Positions 9,973 through 18,588 of a stretch of DNA of 60,307 nt are shown here, in pieces (within the stretch, counting starts at the first letter, position 1; each line of letters opens with the position of its first letter). Source of the stretch: Gordonia sputi NBRC 100414 (GTDB lineage Bacteria; Actinomycetota; Actinomycetes; Mycobacteriales; Mycobacteriaceae); assembly GCF_000248055.1 (NCBI RefSeq), contig NZ_BAFC01000072.1:1-60307 (forward strand), read 5' to 3'. The notes beneath the pieces are model-generated. The model was not told the origin of the DNA and ran no database searches. It saw only the letters and a list, made by a program, of their open reading frames with translations. The position numbers and the translations under genes were made by a program.

Positions 9973-10434
9973 GTGGTAGCCGCCACAGGGAGCAATGGCT
10001 CCGAGGGCAGCGGGGGCAGTAGCTCCGAGGGCAGCAACGCCCAGAAACTCGGGTTCGCGCCCGGAATGATGGTGCAGGAACTCGGTTGGGACGAGGACAC
10101 CGACGACAACCTGCGCGCCGACATCGAGGACGCGATCGATGCCGAGATGCTCGACGAGGACGCGATCGACGTGGTCGACGTCGTATGGCTGTGGTGGCGC
10201 GATGACGACGGTGATCTCGTCGATCGGCTCATGGACGCCATCACACCGCTCGCCGACGACGGATACGTTTGGGTCGTGTCACCCAAGACCGGCAACCCCG
10301 GGTATGTCGATCCCAGTGAGATCGCCGAGGCCGCTCCGACGGCCGGGCTCACGCAGACCAACGTCGTGAGTTTGGGTGAATGGTCGGGTTCACGCCTGGT
10401 GCAGCCGAAGGCGCGGTCCGGAAAGCGAGCATGA
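9973..10434 (+). CDS. DUF3052 family protein (Rv2239c-like)
   Basis: A 153-residue acidic protein. The conserved core begins KLGFAPGMMVQELGWDED and contains VVDVVWLWWRDDDGDLVD and GYVWVVSPKTG, typical of DUF3052, which is widespread in actinomycetes and has no assigned activity. The first 25 residues are a Gly/Ser low-complexity lead. The GTG at 9973 is preferred because AGGAGG lies 10 bases upstream; an in-frame ATG at 9934 lacks an SD. Its stop overlaps the ahpE start (ATGA), so the two are translationally coupled. Confidence 0.88.
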   Translation: MVAATGSNGSEGSGGSSSEGSNAQKLGFAPGMMVQELGWDEDTDDNLRADIEDAIDAEMLDEDAIDVVDVVWLWWRDDDGDLVDRLMDAITPLADDGYVWVVSPKTGNPGYVDPSEIAEAAPTAGLTQTNVVSLGEWSGSRLVQPKARSGKRA

Positions 10435-10985
10435 GCGACGACTCGACCTCCGAGGTCGATTCGGTTGCTCGCGCCACCGATGTGGCGACGACCGATGTTG
10501 TTCCAACCCAGCCGCAAGCCGTGTTGTCAGTCGGCGACGTCGCACCCGACTTCGAGCTGCGTGATCAGAACAATCAGCGGGTGAGCCTCTCGCGGTTGCT
10601 CGAAGAGCGTCAGGTGCTCATCGTGTTCTTTCCGCTCGCCTTCACCGGAACGTGTCAGGGAGAGCTTGGTTTCATTCGCGACCACTATCATCGGTTCATC
10701 AACGATGAGGTTGCGGCAGTTGCTGTTTCGGTCGGACCGCCGCCCACACACAAGGTGTGGTCATCGGCGCAGGGTTTCCTCTTCCCGATTCTCTCCGACT
10801 TCTGGCCGCACGGTGAGGTCGCACGCAGCTACGGGGTGTTCGACGAGAGTCGTGGCTTTGCCCAGCGCGGGACATTTCTCGTCGGGCGTGACGGCCGGAT
10901 CGTCTTTCGCGACGTCGTGGGGCCCGGTGAGGCGCGGACCGAAACCCATTGGGAGATCGCGCTCGCCGCGGCAGCCACGCAGTGA
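10431..10985 (+). CDS. ahpE: Peroxiredoxin, AhpE family (1-Cys type)
   Basis: A 184-residue thiol peroxidase reducing hydroperoxides and peroxynitrite. The peroxidatic Cys75 lies in PLAFTGTCQGE, with the AhpE signatures SVGPPPTHK and LSDFWPHG. The domain starts near residue 32 (LSVGDVAPDFELRDQ). The first 30 residues are an Asp/Thr/Ala-rich extension absent from M. tuberculosis AhpE (about 153 residues). A start inside the extension is possible, but the ATGA overlap with the DUF3052 stop favours this one. It ends 29 bp from the convergent glgX stop. Confidence 0.9.
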   Translation: MSDDSTSEVDSVARATDVATTDVVPTQPQAVLSVGDVAPDFELRDQNNQRVSLSRLLEERQVLIVFFPLAFTGTCQGELGFIRDHYHRFINDEVAAVAVSVGPPPTHKVWSSAQGFLFPILSDFWPHGEVARSYGVFDESRGFAQRGTFLVGRDGRIVFRDVVGPGEARTETHWEIALAAAATQ

Positions 10986-11014
10986 GCGGCGCCGAGTGAC
11001 TTTGCGGAGGCGCA

Positions 11015-13168
11015 TTATCCGCCGGAGCGTGGAACCACAGAACGCAAAACGACGATAGATCGCGGCCGGACGTGACATGTGGAGTCGACGATCGACGACG
11101 GCGCGTCGGGTGCGAACGTGTCGACCACGACGTCCCACTTCTGTTGTGCGAGAACAGGTGCCAGCACAAAGTCGACGCCCCGCCACCACGAGTTCAGTAG
11201 GACGACGAAATCGTTGGTCGCCAAAAGTGTTCGGGTCCCGGCCGATTGCGGTGGCCTGAGCGACCATGCGACGCTGCGCGCGGCCTCGTCCTGCCAGTCG
11301 TCGTCGGACATGGGTGTGCCGTCCGGGGTGAACCAGTCGGGCGCGTCGGAGAGTTCGACCGCCGCCCGGCACAGGGCGCTGTGACGCAGGCGCAGTGAGA
11401 TGAGGTCGCGGGTGAAGGCGACGAGCGCCTCGTCGCCCGAGGTCCAGTCGAACCAACTGGTCTCATCGTCCTGGCAGTAGGCATTGTTGTTGCCGCGTTG
11501 CGTTCGGCCTCGCTCGTCGCCGCCGAGCAGCATCGGCGTTCCCGCAGAGAGCAGTAGCGTCGTGAGCATGGCGCGCATCTGACGTCGTCGTAGCGCGACG
11601 ATGGCCTCGTCGTCGGTTGGCCCTTCGGTTCCGCAGTTCCACGACCGATTGTCGTCGGTGCCGTCCGAATTGTGGGAACCGTTGTCCGCGTTGTGTTTGC
11701 GTTCGTAGGACACGAGATCGTGCAGTGTGAAACCGTCGTGGGACGTCACATAGTTGATCGACGCCGCGCGGCGTCGGATGACCGTTGCAGGATTGTGACG
11801 ACGGCCCCCGAAGATGTCGGCCGAGCCGGTCAGGCGTCGTGCCATCGGTGCGAGCAGGCCCTCGTGGCTGCGCCAGAAATCGCGGACGCTGTCGCGGTAG
11901 CGGTCGTTCCACTCGCCCCATTCCGGACCGAATGCGCCGAGTTGATGACTGTCGTTTCGACCGACGTCCCAGGGTTCGGCGATCAGCCGCACCCGCGACA
12001 GCACGTCGTCCTGGCCGAGTACCCGAAGGAACGCTGCAGTGGGGTCGAAAGGTCCACCACCCCAATCGTTTCGGGCCCAATCGTTTCGGGCACTGTCGGT
12101 GCCTTGACGCGCAAGGGTGGGCGCGAGGTCGAAGCGAAATCCGTCGACGCCCAGCGACGCCCAGTAGCGTAGGGAGTCGGTGACCATGCGCAGCGTCGTC
12201 GGGTGCGCCACCGCAACGGAATTGCCGCATCCGGTGGTGTCGACGTACGAGCCGTCGTCCGGGTCGAGCACGTAATACGCGCGATTGTCGAGGCCGCGAT
12301 GGCACAGTGTGGGGCCGGAGTCGTCGCCTTCTGCGGTGTGATTATAGACGACATCGAGGATCACCTCGATCCCGGCGCCGTGCAGAGCGTCGACCATGTG
12401 GCGGAACTCGGCGATGGATTCGTCACCCCGGCCGGCGCGGTCGGCGGCGCTGTAGGCGTTGTGCGGGGCGAAGAAGCCGATGGTGTTGTAACCCCAGTAA
12501 TTCGTGAGGTGCCGTTGGGCGAGTTCGCGTTCGGACACGCTGCGATGCATCGGAAGTAGCTCTACGGCGTTCACTCCGAGCGATGTCAGGTAGTCGAGCA
12601 CGGCCGGGTGTGCGAGTCCGGCGAATGTGCCTCGGAGTTCGGCTGGAATGTCGGGGTGGGACTGCGTGAACCCGCGGACGTGCACCTCGTAGATCACCAG
12701 CTCCGATGCCGGTCGGCGCGGGCCCGGTGCAGTGGCGGTCGTTGCCTGTGGCGGTTGCTCGACGACGACGCTGCGCGGCACGAACGGTGCCGAGTCGAGC
12801 GCACTGGGACGTGAGGGATCGTCGACGTCGTGGTCGAGGAGCGCGTCGCAGTACTCCACGTCCCCGACGATGCGTCGGGCGTAGGGATCGAGGAGGAGTC
12901 TGGCAGGGTTGTAGCGCCGACCGCGCTCGGGTGCGAAGGGGCCGTCGACCCTGAATCCGTATCGGGTTCCGGCACGCACGCCGTCGACGACGCCGTGCCA
13001 CACGTCGATCTCGCGCCCTGGGAGCAGGAGTCTGGTCTCGGCGCCGGCGTCGTCGAAGAGACAGAGCCACACCGCATCTCCGCCCGAACTGACGGCGAAG
13101 TTGGTTCCGCGGTCGGTGACGGTCGCTCCGAGGATCGACGGATCGCCGGGGGAGATGGTCCCGGTCAT
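11015..13168 (-). CDS. glgX: Glycogen debranching enzyme GlgX/TreX type
   Basis: A 717-residue GH13 enzyme that hydrolyses alpha-1,6 branches of glycogen-like glucans in the cytoplasm. An N-terminal CBM48-like domain (about 10-130) precedes the barrel (about 155-560) and a C-terminal beta domain. Catalytic residues are Asp347 (GVDGFRFDLA), Glu398 (RLIAEPWD) and Asp478 (VTSHDGF). The start is the ATG at 13168 with AGAAGGGA upstream; an in-frame extension to 13276 lacks similarity. A five-residue unit RNDWA is duplicated in tandem at 361-370 by a perfect 15-bp repeat, just before the GGGPFDP loop. No trehalose-synthesis partner adjoins it. Confidence 0.9.
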   Translation of the reverse strand: MTGTISPGDPSILGATVTDRGTNFAVSSGGDAVWLCLFDDAGAETRLLLPGREIDVWHGVVDGVRAGTRYGFRVDGPFAPERGRRYNPARLLLDPYARRIVGDVEYCDALLDHDVDDPSRPSALDSAPFVPRSVVVEQPPQATTATAPGPRRPASELVIYEVHVRGFTQSHPDIPAELRGTFAGLAHPAVLDYLTSLGVNAVELLPMHRSVSERELAQRHLTNYWGYNTIGFFAPHNAYSAADRAGRGDESIAEFRHMVDALHGAGIEVILDVVYNHTAEGDDSGPTLCHRGLDNRAYYVLDPDDGSYVDTTGCGNSVAVAHPTTLRMVTDSLRYWASLGVDGFRFDLAPTLARQGTDSARNDWARNDWGGGPFDPTAAFLRVLGQDDVLSRVRLIAEPWDVGRNDSHQLGAFGPEWGEWNDRYRDSVRDFWRSHEGLLAPMARRLTGSADIFGGRRHNPATVIRRRAASINYVTSHDGFTLHDLVSYERKHNADNGSHNSDGTDDNRSWNCGTEGPTDDEAIVALRRRQMRAMLTTLLLSAGTPMLLGGDERGRTQRGNNNAYCQDDETSWFDWTSGDEALVAFTRDLISLRLRHSALCRAAVELSDAPDWFTPDGTPMSDDDWQDEAARSVAWSLRPPQSAGTRTLLATNDFVVLLNSWWRGVDFVLAPVLAQQKWDVVVDTFAPDAPSSIVDSTCHVRPRSIVVLRSVVPRSGG
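12061..12090. repeat. Perfect 15-bp tandem duplication inside glgX
   Basis: Positions 12061-12075 and 12076-12090 are identical, giving an in-frame five-residue duplication between the nucleophile and the acid/base residue of GlgX. Confidence 0.9.
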
Positions 13169-13317
13169 CAACGTCCCTTCTCGTCGAGTGAGCGCGGCGA
13201 GACGACCGCGGCCGGCGGTCACGCGACACTGACGGTGACGATACGTGAGCAGGGCGGGCGCGGGGCGGTGTGCCACGGTGCGGCCGACAGGGCGTCTGCC
13301 TCTGGTAGACCGGAGAG

Positions 13318-14193
13318 ATGAGTGCTCCCCTCATCGAACTGAATTCAGGCATCGAGATCCCACAGCTCGGACTGGGGGTGTGGCAGTCGACTCCGGAGGA
13401 GGCGCAGCGCGCCGTCCGATTCGCGATCGACGAGGCCCGCTATCGACACATCGACACGGCCGCGGCCTACGGCAACGAGTCGGGCGTCGGCGAGGGCATT
13501 GCCTCCGCGTCGGTGCTGCGCACAGAGGTGTTCGTCACGACGAAGCTCTGGAACTCCGATCACGGGTACGACCGCGCTCTCGCGGCGATCGACACCAGTC
13601 TGCGCGCGCTCGGAACCGACTACGTCGACCTGTACCTGATCCACTGGCCGCTGCAGGATCGTGACCGACTGCTGCGCACCTGGGACGCAATGGAGAAGAT
13701 CCTTGCCGACGGTAAGGCGCACTCGATCGGCGTCTGCAACTTCGAGCCGCATCACCTGCAATGGCTCATCGATCGCGGGGGAGTGCTGCCCGCCGTCGAC
13801 CAGGTGGAACTGCATCCGCACCTCCAGCAACGCGAACTGCGCGAGTTCGCGGCGGAGCACGGAATCGCGATCGAGTCGTGGAGCCCGCTCGGCGGAACGT
13901 CGGGGTCGGGGTGGGGTCCCAACTCCAAGCCCAACACCGTCTTGTCCGACCCGACGATCGGCGACATCGCGATCAAATTAGGACGGTCACCCGCCCAGGT
14001 GGTCCTCGCCTGGCACATCAAGCTCGGACTGATCGTGATCCCGAAGTCGGTGCACGAAGATCGCATCAAGCAGAACATCGACGTGTTCGATTTCGAACTC
14101 GACGACGAGGACATGGCTCGGATCGCCGCTCTCGACGACGGTCAGCGGGTGGGGATACACCCGGACGAGATGAACCTCGGCGCGCCTGACTGA
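13318..14193 (+). CDS. Aldo/keto reductase (AKR5-like)
   Basis: A 291-residue NADPH-dependent TIM-barrel reductase. The full AKR catalytic tetrad is seen: Asp46 (HIDTAAAYGNE), Tyr51, Lys76 (TTKLWN) and His109 (LIHWP). The cofactor end IPKSVHEDRIKQN is standard. It resembles 2,5-diketo-D-gluconate and methylglyoxal reductases, but the substrate cannot be read from sequence. An SD (CGGAGAG) abuts the ATG. It is divergent from glgX across a 149-bp gap and appears to be transcribed alone. Confidence 0.9.
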   Translation: MSAPLIELNSGIEIPQLGLGVWQSTPEEAQRAVRFAIDEARYRHIDTAAAYGNESGVGEGIASASVLRTEVFVTTKLWNSDHGYDRALAAIDTSLRALGTDYVDLYLIHWPLQDRDRLLRTWDAMEKILADGKAHSIGVCNFEPHHLQWLIDRGGVLPAVDQVELHPHLQQRELREFAAEHGIAIESWSPLGGTSGSGWGPNSKPNTVLSDPTIGDIAIKLGRSPAQVVLAWHIKLGLIVIPKSVHEDRIKQNIDVFDFELDDEDMARIAALDDGQRVGIHPDEMNLGAPD

Positions 14194-14233
14194 GCCCGCA
14201 GGCTCAACGTGCTGCGCAGCCGTCGTGCCTAGC

Positions 14234-15205
14234 TCATTCGCACGCGACGCCGTCTCCGTCGCGGTCTAGTTTCGCGGAGTAGCCCGGCTGCCCGCGGTGC
14301 AGGGGCGCTACGCCGGCAGCGCGCGCCTGAGCGCAGTTGGCGTAGGTGGTGTTCGACGGTGCGACCTGCGGCGGGGCGGCGGCCTCTGGCGGAGCGCTCT
14401 GCGGGGCCGGGGCTGGCTTGGGTGAATCAGCTTCGGGTGCAGAGCAATTCGACAGGATGCGGATCATGGCCTGCTTCTCCGCCGCCGTCACCCACAGGTG
14501 GTAGATGGCTTTGACCGCGATCTGCCGCTCGACGTAGGTGCATCGATACGACTTGTTGGGCGGCAACCACGTCGCGGCATCGCCGGCACCCTTGGCCTGG
14601 TTCGTGCGGCCATCGGTGGCCTGCAGATTGCGCGGATCGTTGGCGAGGTTGCGGCGCTGCTCGGCCGAAAGCTGTTGCGCGCCCTTCTGCCACGCGTCCG
14701 ACAGCGCGACGACATGGTCGATCTGGACCTTCGACGACGTCGCCGAGCCGCGCGTGAAGGCGATCGACGTTCGCGTGTACGGATCGTCGAGCGTTCCCGA
14801 CAGCACCACACATCCGTTGGTTCCGGGTTTGAGGGTCACGCCGGACAGGTCACGTCGGAGGATGTCGTTGCGAGTGTCGCACCCGTTGTGGCCGTCGGCG
14901 ACCGAGACGTCGTCGGACCATGCCTGCCCGAACTGTGATCGCTCGTAACCGGTCTTCGGTGCGCGGCCCTTTACTGCGAGCGACTCGAGCGTCGTGCGCG
15001 CGCTTGACTCAGCGACCTGAGATGGCGTGACCGGCGCGGGCGCGGCGTGTGCCGTCGCGGCGGGGACCAGCGCGCCTGCGGCGAGCACGGTCACCGCGAT
15101 GGGCCAGACGATGTCGGCGCGTCGAGAGGCGCGAACGTTCCGCGCGTCGTCGTGTTGCGTGCCGTCGTGTTGCGTGCCGTCGATCGGCCGGTCGTTGATC
15201 AGCAT
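14234..15205 (-). CDS. Secreted HNH-type nuclease (DUF1524/GmrSD-C) with Excalibur domain
   Basis: A 323-residue exported protein. A signal-anchor or cleavable signal lies at about 32-55 (hydrophobic run ending TAHAAPAP). The nuclease domain (about 70-255) has the DHVVALSDAWQKGA and DPRNLQATDGRTNQAKG motifs of the His-Me finger DUF1524 group (His164), with paired Cys. A Pro/Ala linker leads to a C-terminal Excalibur calcium-binding motif (DRDGDGVACE, 314-323). Similar proteins are common secreted nucleases in actinomycetes. A perfect 15-bp duplication (15151-15180) repeats DGTQH near the N-terminus. A phosphorus-scavenging role is possible but unproven. Confidence 0.85.
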   Translation of the reverse strand: MLINDRPIDGTQHDGTQHDDARNVRASRRADIVWPIAVTVLAAGALVPAATAHAAPAPVTPSQVAESSARTTLESLAVKGRAPKTGYERSQFGQAWSDDVSVADGHNGCDTRNDILRRDLSGVTLKPGTNGCVVLSGTLDDPYTRTSIAFTRGSATSSKVQIDHVVALSDAWQKGAQQLSAEQRRNLANDPRNLQATDGRTNQAKGAGDAATWLPPNKSYRCTYVERQIAVKAIYHLWVTAAEKQAMIRILSNCSAPEADSPKPAPAPQSAPPEAAAPPQVAPSNTTYANCAQARAAGVAPLHRGQPGYSAKLDRDGDGVACE

Positions 15206-15337
15206 GGCGGAAACGTATCAGCCCGTACCGACAGCGAGCCTGAGCGAGTGGGCGCGGAGGTGAGATGCCCTGATCACGCTGCTGGGATGCTGATGGGTGC
15301 GCCCGCGTGAATCTCTTTCAAACACAGTGGGTGCACA

Positions 15338-15352
15338 CCGGCCGGAGGCCGG
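15338..15352 (-). terminator. Small GC hairpin after tRNA-Val
   Basis: CCGGCC-GGA-GGCCGG lies 15 bases past the tRNA 3' end in the direction of transcription. There is no U-tract. It is a plausible terminator or processing stop, and it could equally serve nothing. Confidence 0.4.
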
Positions 15353-15366
15353 CAAGGATGTGACGG

Positions 15367-15438
15367 TGCGCGCAAAGGGATTCGAACCCCTGACCGCTGG
15401 TGTGTAAGACCAGAGCTCTACCGCTGAGCTATACGCGC
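15367..15438 (-). tRNA. tRNA-Val (anticodon UAC)
   Basis: Read on the minus strand, a 72-nt cloverleaf: acceptor GCGCGTA paired with TGCGCGC (one G-U) and discriminator A; D arm GCTCAGCGGTAGAGC; anticodon stem CTGGT/ACCAG with loop CTTACAC, anticodon TAC; T arm with GGTTCGAATCC. CCA is not encoded. No integrase or duplicated tRNA end lies nearby, though a large dyad sits about 110 bp upstream. Confidence 0.96.
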
Positions 15439-15547
15439 TCGACGCGTCGTCGGGCCCAAGCCTCGCGCGTCAACACACGAATCTAGCCGGTCGGCAGGTC
15501 GGAACCCAAACTGCGAGCCCCAGGCAGCCAAGCGGCACCCTAAATGT

Positions 15548-15601
15548 GTGTCGTATCGAAGGATGTGGATGCTGCAGCACACACATCCTTCGATCGGACA
15601 C
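15548..15601. repeat. 54-bp compound inverted repeat upstream of tRNA-Val
   Basis: A perfect 13-bp pair (15555-15567 with 15582-15594) is extended by a 5-bp pair GTGTC/GACAC after a 2x2 internal loop. The 14-base centre contains the palindrome TGCTGCAGCA. It lies in the 230-bp gap between the CAAX-protease stop (15669) and the tRNA. Terminator of the protease gene, operator and mobile-element remnant are all open. Confidence 0.7.
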
Positions 15602-15668
15602 TCATCTACGACGCGGGTCCGCGGCGGAGGGCCGGAAAAGTTCTGGGGTCAGCAGCAGCAAACCGGGG

Positions 15669-16379
15669 TCACCCGAAAATCGGCGGCAGGGCGAACAGCA
15701 CGATCGTCGACCAGACGACGTGTGTGCAGATCGGTGCCGCCACGCCGCCGGTGCAGCGACGCAGGATCGCGCACACCGCGCCGAGGAGTATCGCGGCGAA
15801 CCCGAGCATCACGTTTCCGCTGGCCAGGGTCGCGATCGTGTAGACGACGGTGGACACGACGACCGGGTGATGCGGCCGCACCGCCGAGTACACCGCGCCG
15901 CGGAAGAACAATTCCTCTGCGGCGCCATTGATCAGGGTGATCGCGGTGACGATCGCGATGCTGCCGTAGTCGGCGAAGGCGAGCACGTTGCTGACCAGTT
16001 CGCTGAGCGGTCCGATCAGCTTCGTGAGGAACGCTCCGATGACGAACACCGCGCCCATCGCGACGCCCGCGACCACTCCGAGCGCAACGGCGCCCGACGT
16101 CGAGCCATCGCCGTCGAGGGAGAACCTTCCGGCAGAGAGCCTGCTGGTGGCTATCGCCCCGATGATCCAGGTGGCCGCGAGGCCGAGTGTCAGCGGGTAG
16201 AACGCGGTGTCGCCGGGTGTCACCGAGAGAGAGACCCCCAGGAAGACGGCGCCGATGAGCAGGAATCCGACCACGGCGAGCCGACGGCGCGTCGAATAGA
16301 TGGGTTGGTCTGTGTTGCGGTCGACGGCGACAGCGTCGAGGAGCCGGGTCACCGACCGGGGCAGGGAGGCGGTCGACAT
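15669..16379 (-). CDS. CPBP (CAAX-type) intramembrane protease
   Basis: A 236-residue polytopic membrane protein with about 7 hydrophobic segments. The CPBP/Abi signature is present: Glu155-Glu156 and Arg160 in AAEELFFRG, followed by histidine motifs including THVVWS near the C-terminus. The family are metal-dependent intramembrane peptidases; bacterial members have roles in bacteriocin immunity or unknown substrates. Its ATG overlaps the stop of the upstream SDR gene (TGATG, one shared base), so the pair form an operon. No bacteriocin-like gene was seen beside it. Confidence 0.85.
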   Translation of the reverse strand: MSTASLPRSVTRLLDAVAVDRNTDQPIYSTRRRLAVVGFLLIGAVFLGVSLSVTPGDTAFYPLTLGLAATWIIGAIATSRLSAGRFSLDGDGSTSGAVALGVVAGVAMGAVFVIGAFLTKLIGPLSELVSNVLAFADYGSIAIVTAITLINGAAEELFFRGAVYSAVRPHHPVVVSTVVYTIATLASGNVMLGFAAILLGAVCAILRRCTGGVAAPICTHVVWSTIVLFALPPIFG

Positions 16380-17479
16380 CAGGGCAGGAACTGCCCGAGA
16401 ACACGCCGGGCGACGAGCGTCACGCCCGCTACGGTTCCGATCACGCCGAACACCGCGCCGAGCGCTGCGCGGCGGGCTCGCAGTAGGTCGCCGCCCGCCC
16501 AGTCGGGGTCGGTGTCGGCGAGGTGGTGCAGATCGTCGAGCTCGGAAACCGGACGGGGATAAGGCGACTCGACCGACGCGCGAATGGCGTCTCGCATGGT
16601 GGTGAGACCTCCGGTCGGTGGGGACACGAACTCGGTGATGCGGTGCTCGGATGCGCGCATCGGATACTGCAGCGACGTGACCAGTTCTTCGGTCAATGCT
16701 GCTGGGGCTGGCGTGATGATGCCCCCGACCTTACCCGCGAGCCGGGTGCTGATCGACGGAACGCGCACGCGTAGTCGAGGCATGCGGACCGCGCGGAGAT
16801 ACTCGTCGAGGATCGATCGGTAGACGCCGGTGTCCGGGCCGGCGATGTCGTAGGAGCCCGCCGGTAGTGACGGGTCGGCGGCCGCGACGAGGTAGTGGAT
16901 GACGTCGCGGATGGAGATCGGGTCCATCGGATTGTCGATCCAGCCGGGCTCGGGGATCACCGGGAAGCGGTCGGCGAGGTAGCGCAGGATCTCGAACGAC
17001 GTCGAACCCGCCCCGAGGATCACCGCTGCACGCAACCAGACGAGTTCGGCGCCGCCGTCGATAGCGAGTCCCTCACCGACGTCCGCGCGGCTCTGTAGGT
17101 GCGCCGACATCTCGTCGCCGTCGGGCACGAAACCGCCGAGGTAGATGATGCGGGGGATGCCTCGACTGCGCGCCGCCTGTGCGACGGCCCGTGCGGCGGC
17201 GCGGTCGCCGTCGGCGAAGTCGGCCTGCCCGATGCCGTGTACGAGGTAGTACAGGGCGTCGACCGGGTGGTCGTCGGGGCTGGCCGCGTCGATGGCGGCA
17301 CGTACTGAATCGGCGTCGTCGACGTCCATCTCGACCGCGGTCACGTCGTCGGACCATCCGTACCGCGACAACCGCTTTGGCGATCGTGACGCGACGACCA
17401 CCTCGTGGTCGGACGTGAGAAGGGCGTCGACGAGTCGTGAGCCGACGTATCCGGTTGCACCGGTGACCAGGAGCCGCAT
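16379..17479 (-). CDS. Membrane-anchored NAD(P)-binding SDR/epimerase-like protein
   Basis: A 366-residue extended/atypical SDR. A Rossmann motif GATGYVGS lies at 6-13, the N-terminal domain runs to about 240, a DUF2867-like middle follows, and a C-terminal transmembrane helix (about 340-362) ends the protein. Start ATG 17479 gives the canonical RLLVTGATGYVG N-terminus; an in-frame extension of 7 residues is unlikely. It is coupled to the CAAX-type protease. Homologues are often annotated NAD(P)H-binding protein or nucleoside-diphosphate-sugar epimerase, but the true substrate is unknown. Confidence 0.82.
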   Translation of the reverse strand: MRLLVTGATGYVGSRLVDALLTSDHEVVVASRSPKRLSRYGWSDDVTAVEMDVDDADSVRAAIDAASPDDHPVDALYYLVHGIGQADFADGDRAAARAVAQAARSRGIPRIIYLGGFVPDGDEMSAHLQSRADVGEGLAIDGGAELVWLRAAVILGAGSTSFEILRYLADRFPVIPEPGWIDNPMDPISIRDVIHYLVAAADPSLPAGSYDIAGPDTGVYRSILDEYLRAVRMPRLRVRVPSISTRLAGKVGGIITPAPAALTEELVTSLQYPMRASEHRITEFVSPPTGGLTTMRDAIRASVESPYPRPVSELDDLHHLADTDPDWAGGDLLRARRAALGAVFGVIGTVAGVTLVARRVLGQFLP

Positions 17480-17564
17480 TGTCGCCACACTAGCCAGCAC
17501 ACCGCGGCGTGGCCCACTCGTGATTACGGCATCACGGACGCATCACGGCGACATCGCGCGGGGG

Positions 17565-18533
17565 TCAGGCGCGGCGGTAGCGTTCGGCGAGCTGCACATG
17601 GCGTTCCGCGACGGCCCGGCACTCGTCGCGCAGTGCCGCGGGTTCGAGAACCGAGAAGTCGGAGTCGAAGGCGTGTAACCAGCGTGCGATCGAGGTGAGC
17701 GAGGTGCTGTAGATCGTGAGCTCGCAGCTCGAACCATCGCCGAATTCGATTGTGCCCCAAGCATCGTCGACCATCTTCTCGACAACGGCCAGTGGTGCGT
17801 GAATGCGAACCCGCGCGGTGGCGGACCGATACGCAGCGCCGAGGCTGCGCGCCAGATATGCGGCGGCACCACCTTCGGGGAGTTCACGAGGGACGAAACG
17901 TGCCCCGTTGGGTGTCTTGACCGTCATGCGGTCGACGCGAAACGAACGCCAGTCGTCGCGGTCGGGGTCCCAGGACACCAGATACCACCGAGATCCCTTG
18001 CGCACCAGTCTGTACGGCTCGACCTCGCGTCGACTCTCGGTTCCGTCGTGGCGTCGATAGTCGAATCGCAGACGTTCCGTGCGGTGGCAGGCGGTCGCGA
18101 TGTCGGACAGCACCTCTGCAGCGACTTCGGTGTCGCGCGGTCCCTGCGGAAGGGAATCGAGCGTGAGGGCGTCGAGTCGATGTCGCAACCGTGAGGGCAT
18201 CACCTGTCGCAACTTGGCCAGTGCACCCGAAGACGCCTCGGTCATATCGCTGACGGCGGCGCTGCTGATCGCGTTGAGTCCCAGCGCGACGGCGAGGACC
18301 TCCTGGTCGTCGAGCAACAGAGGGGGCATCTCCGCGCCCGCGCCCAACCGGTACCCGCCTCCGACACCGACTGTCGAGTCGACGGGATATCCGAGGTCGC
18401 GCAGCTTGTCGACGTCGCGGCGGACCGTCCGCTTGGTGATGTTCAGTCGCGTGGCGAGATCGTCGCCCGACCACTCCTGGCGCATCTGGAGCAGGGACAG
18501 GAGCTGGAGTAGTCGCGCAGACGAATCGAGCAT
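17565..18533 (-). CDS. HTH-WYL transcriptional regulator
   Basis: A 322-residue regulator: N-terminal DeoR-like winged helix (about 5-60, with DDLATRLNITKRTVRRDVDKL), WYL domain (about 135-230, with YRLVRKGSRWYLVSWDPDR and FRVDRM) and a WCX C-terminal domain. It is the common stand-alone WYL type that senses a ligand. The ATG at 18533 lacks a clear SD; a longer frame would extend into the perfect dyad lying 15 bp upstream, which probably is its operator. It follows a secreted esterase gene on the same strand, so control of that gene or the adjacent GH1 is possible. No defence genes adjoin it. Confidence 0.87.
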   Translation of the reverse strand: MLDSSARLLQLLSLLQMRQEWSGDDLATRLNITKRTVRRDVDKLRDLGYPVDSTVGVGGGYRLGAGAEMPPLLLDDQEVLAVALGLNAISSAAVSDMTEASSGALAKLRQVMPSRLRHRLDALTLDSLPQGPRDTEVAAEVLSDIATACHRTERLRFDYRRHDGTESRREVEPYRLVRKGSRWYLVSWDPDRDDWRSFRVDRMTVKTPNGARFVPRELPEGGAAAYLARSLGAAYRSATARVRIHAPLAVVEKMVDDAWGTIEFGDGSSCELTIYSTSLTSIARWLHAFDSDFSVLEPAALRDECRAVAERHVQLAERYRRA

Positions 18534-18547
18534 GAGGTCATTGTCGC

Positions 18548-18580
18548 GCGCATTGCGGACAATTGTGGTCCGCAATGCGC
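18548..18580. promoter_or_regulatory. Perfect 13-bp dyad upstream of the WYL regulator
   Basis: GCGCATTGCGGAC at 18548-18560 is mirrored by GTCCGCAATGCGC at 18568-18580 around AATTGTG, itself within the palindrome ACAATTGT. It lies 15 bp upstream of the regulator start and 8 bp past the esterase stop. A WYL autoregulatory operator is the first choice; a terminator for the esterase is the alternative, without a U-tract. Confidence 0.6.
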
Positions 18581-18588
18581 TGATCGTG

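Noticed and set aside
15367..15601. Prophage or island attachment site at tRNA-Val
   Set aside because: No integrase, no duplicated tRNA 3' end and no phage genes on either side.
14234..18533. Defence island (HNH nuclease, CAAX/Abi protease, WYL regulator)
   Set aside because: The nuclease has an export signal and Excalibur domain, the protease is paired with an SDR, and no sensor, methylase or NTPase is present.
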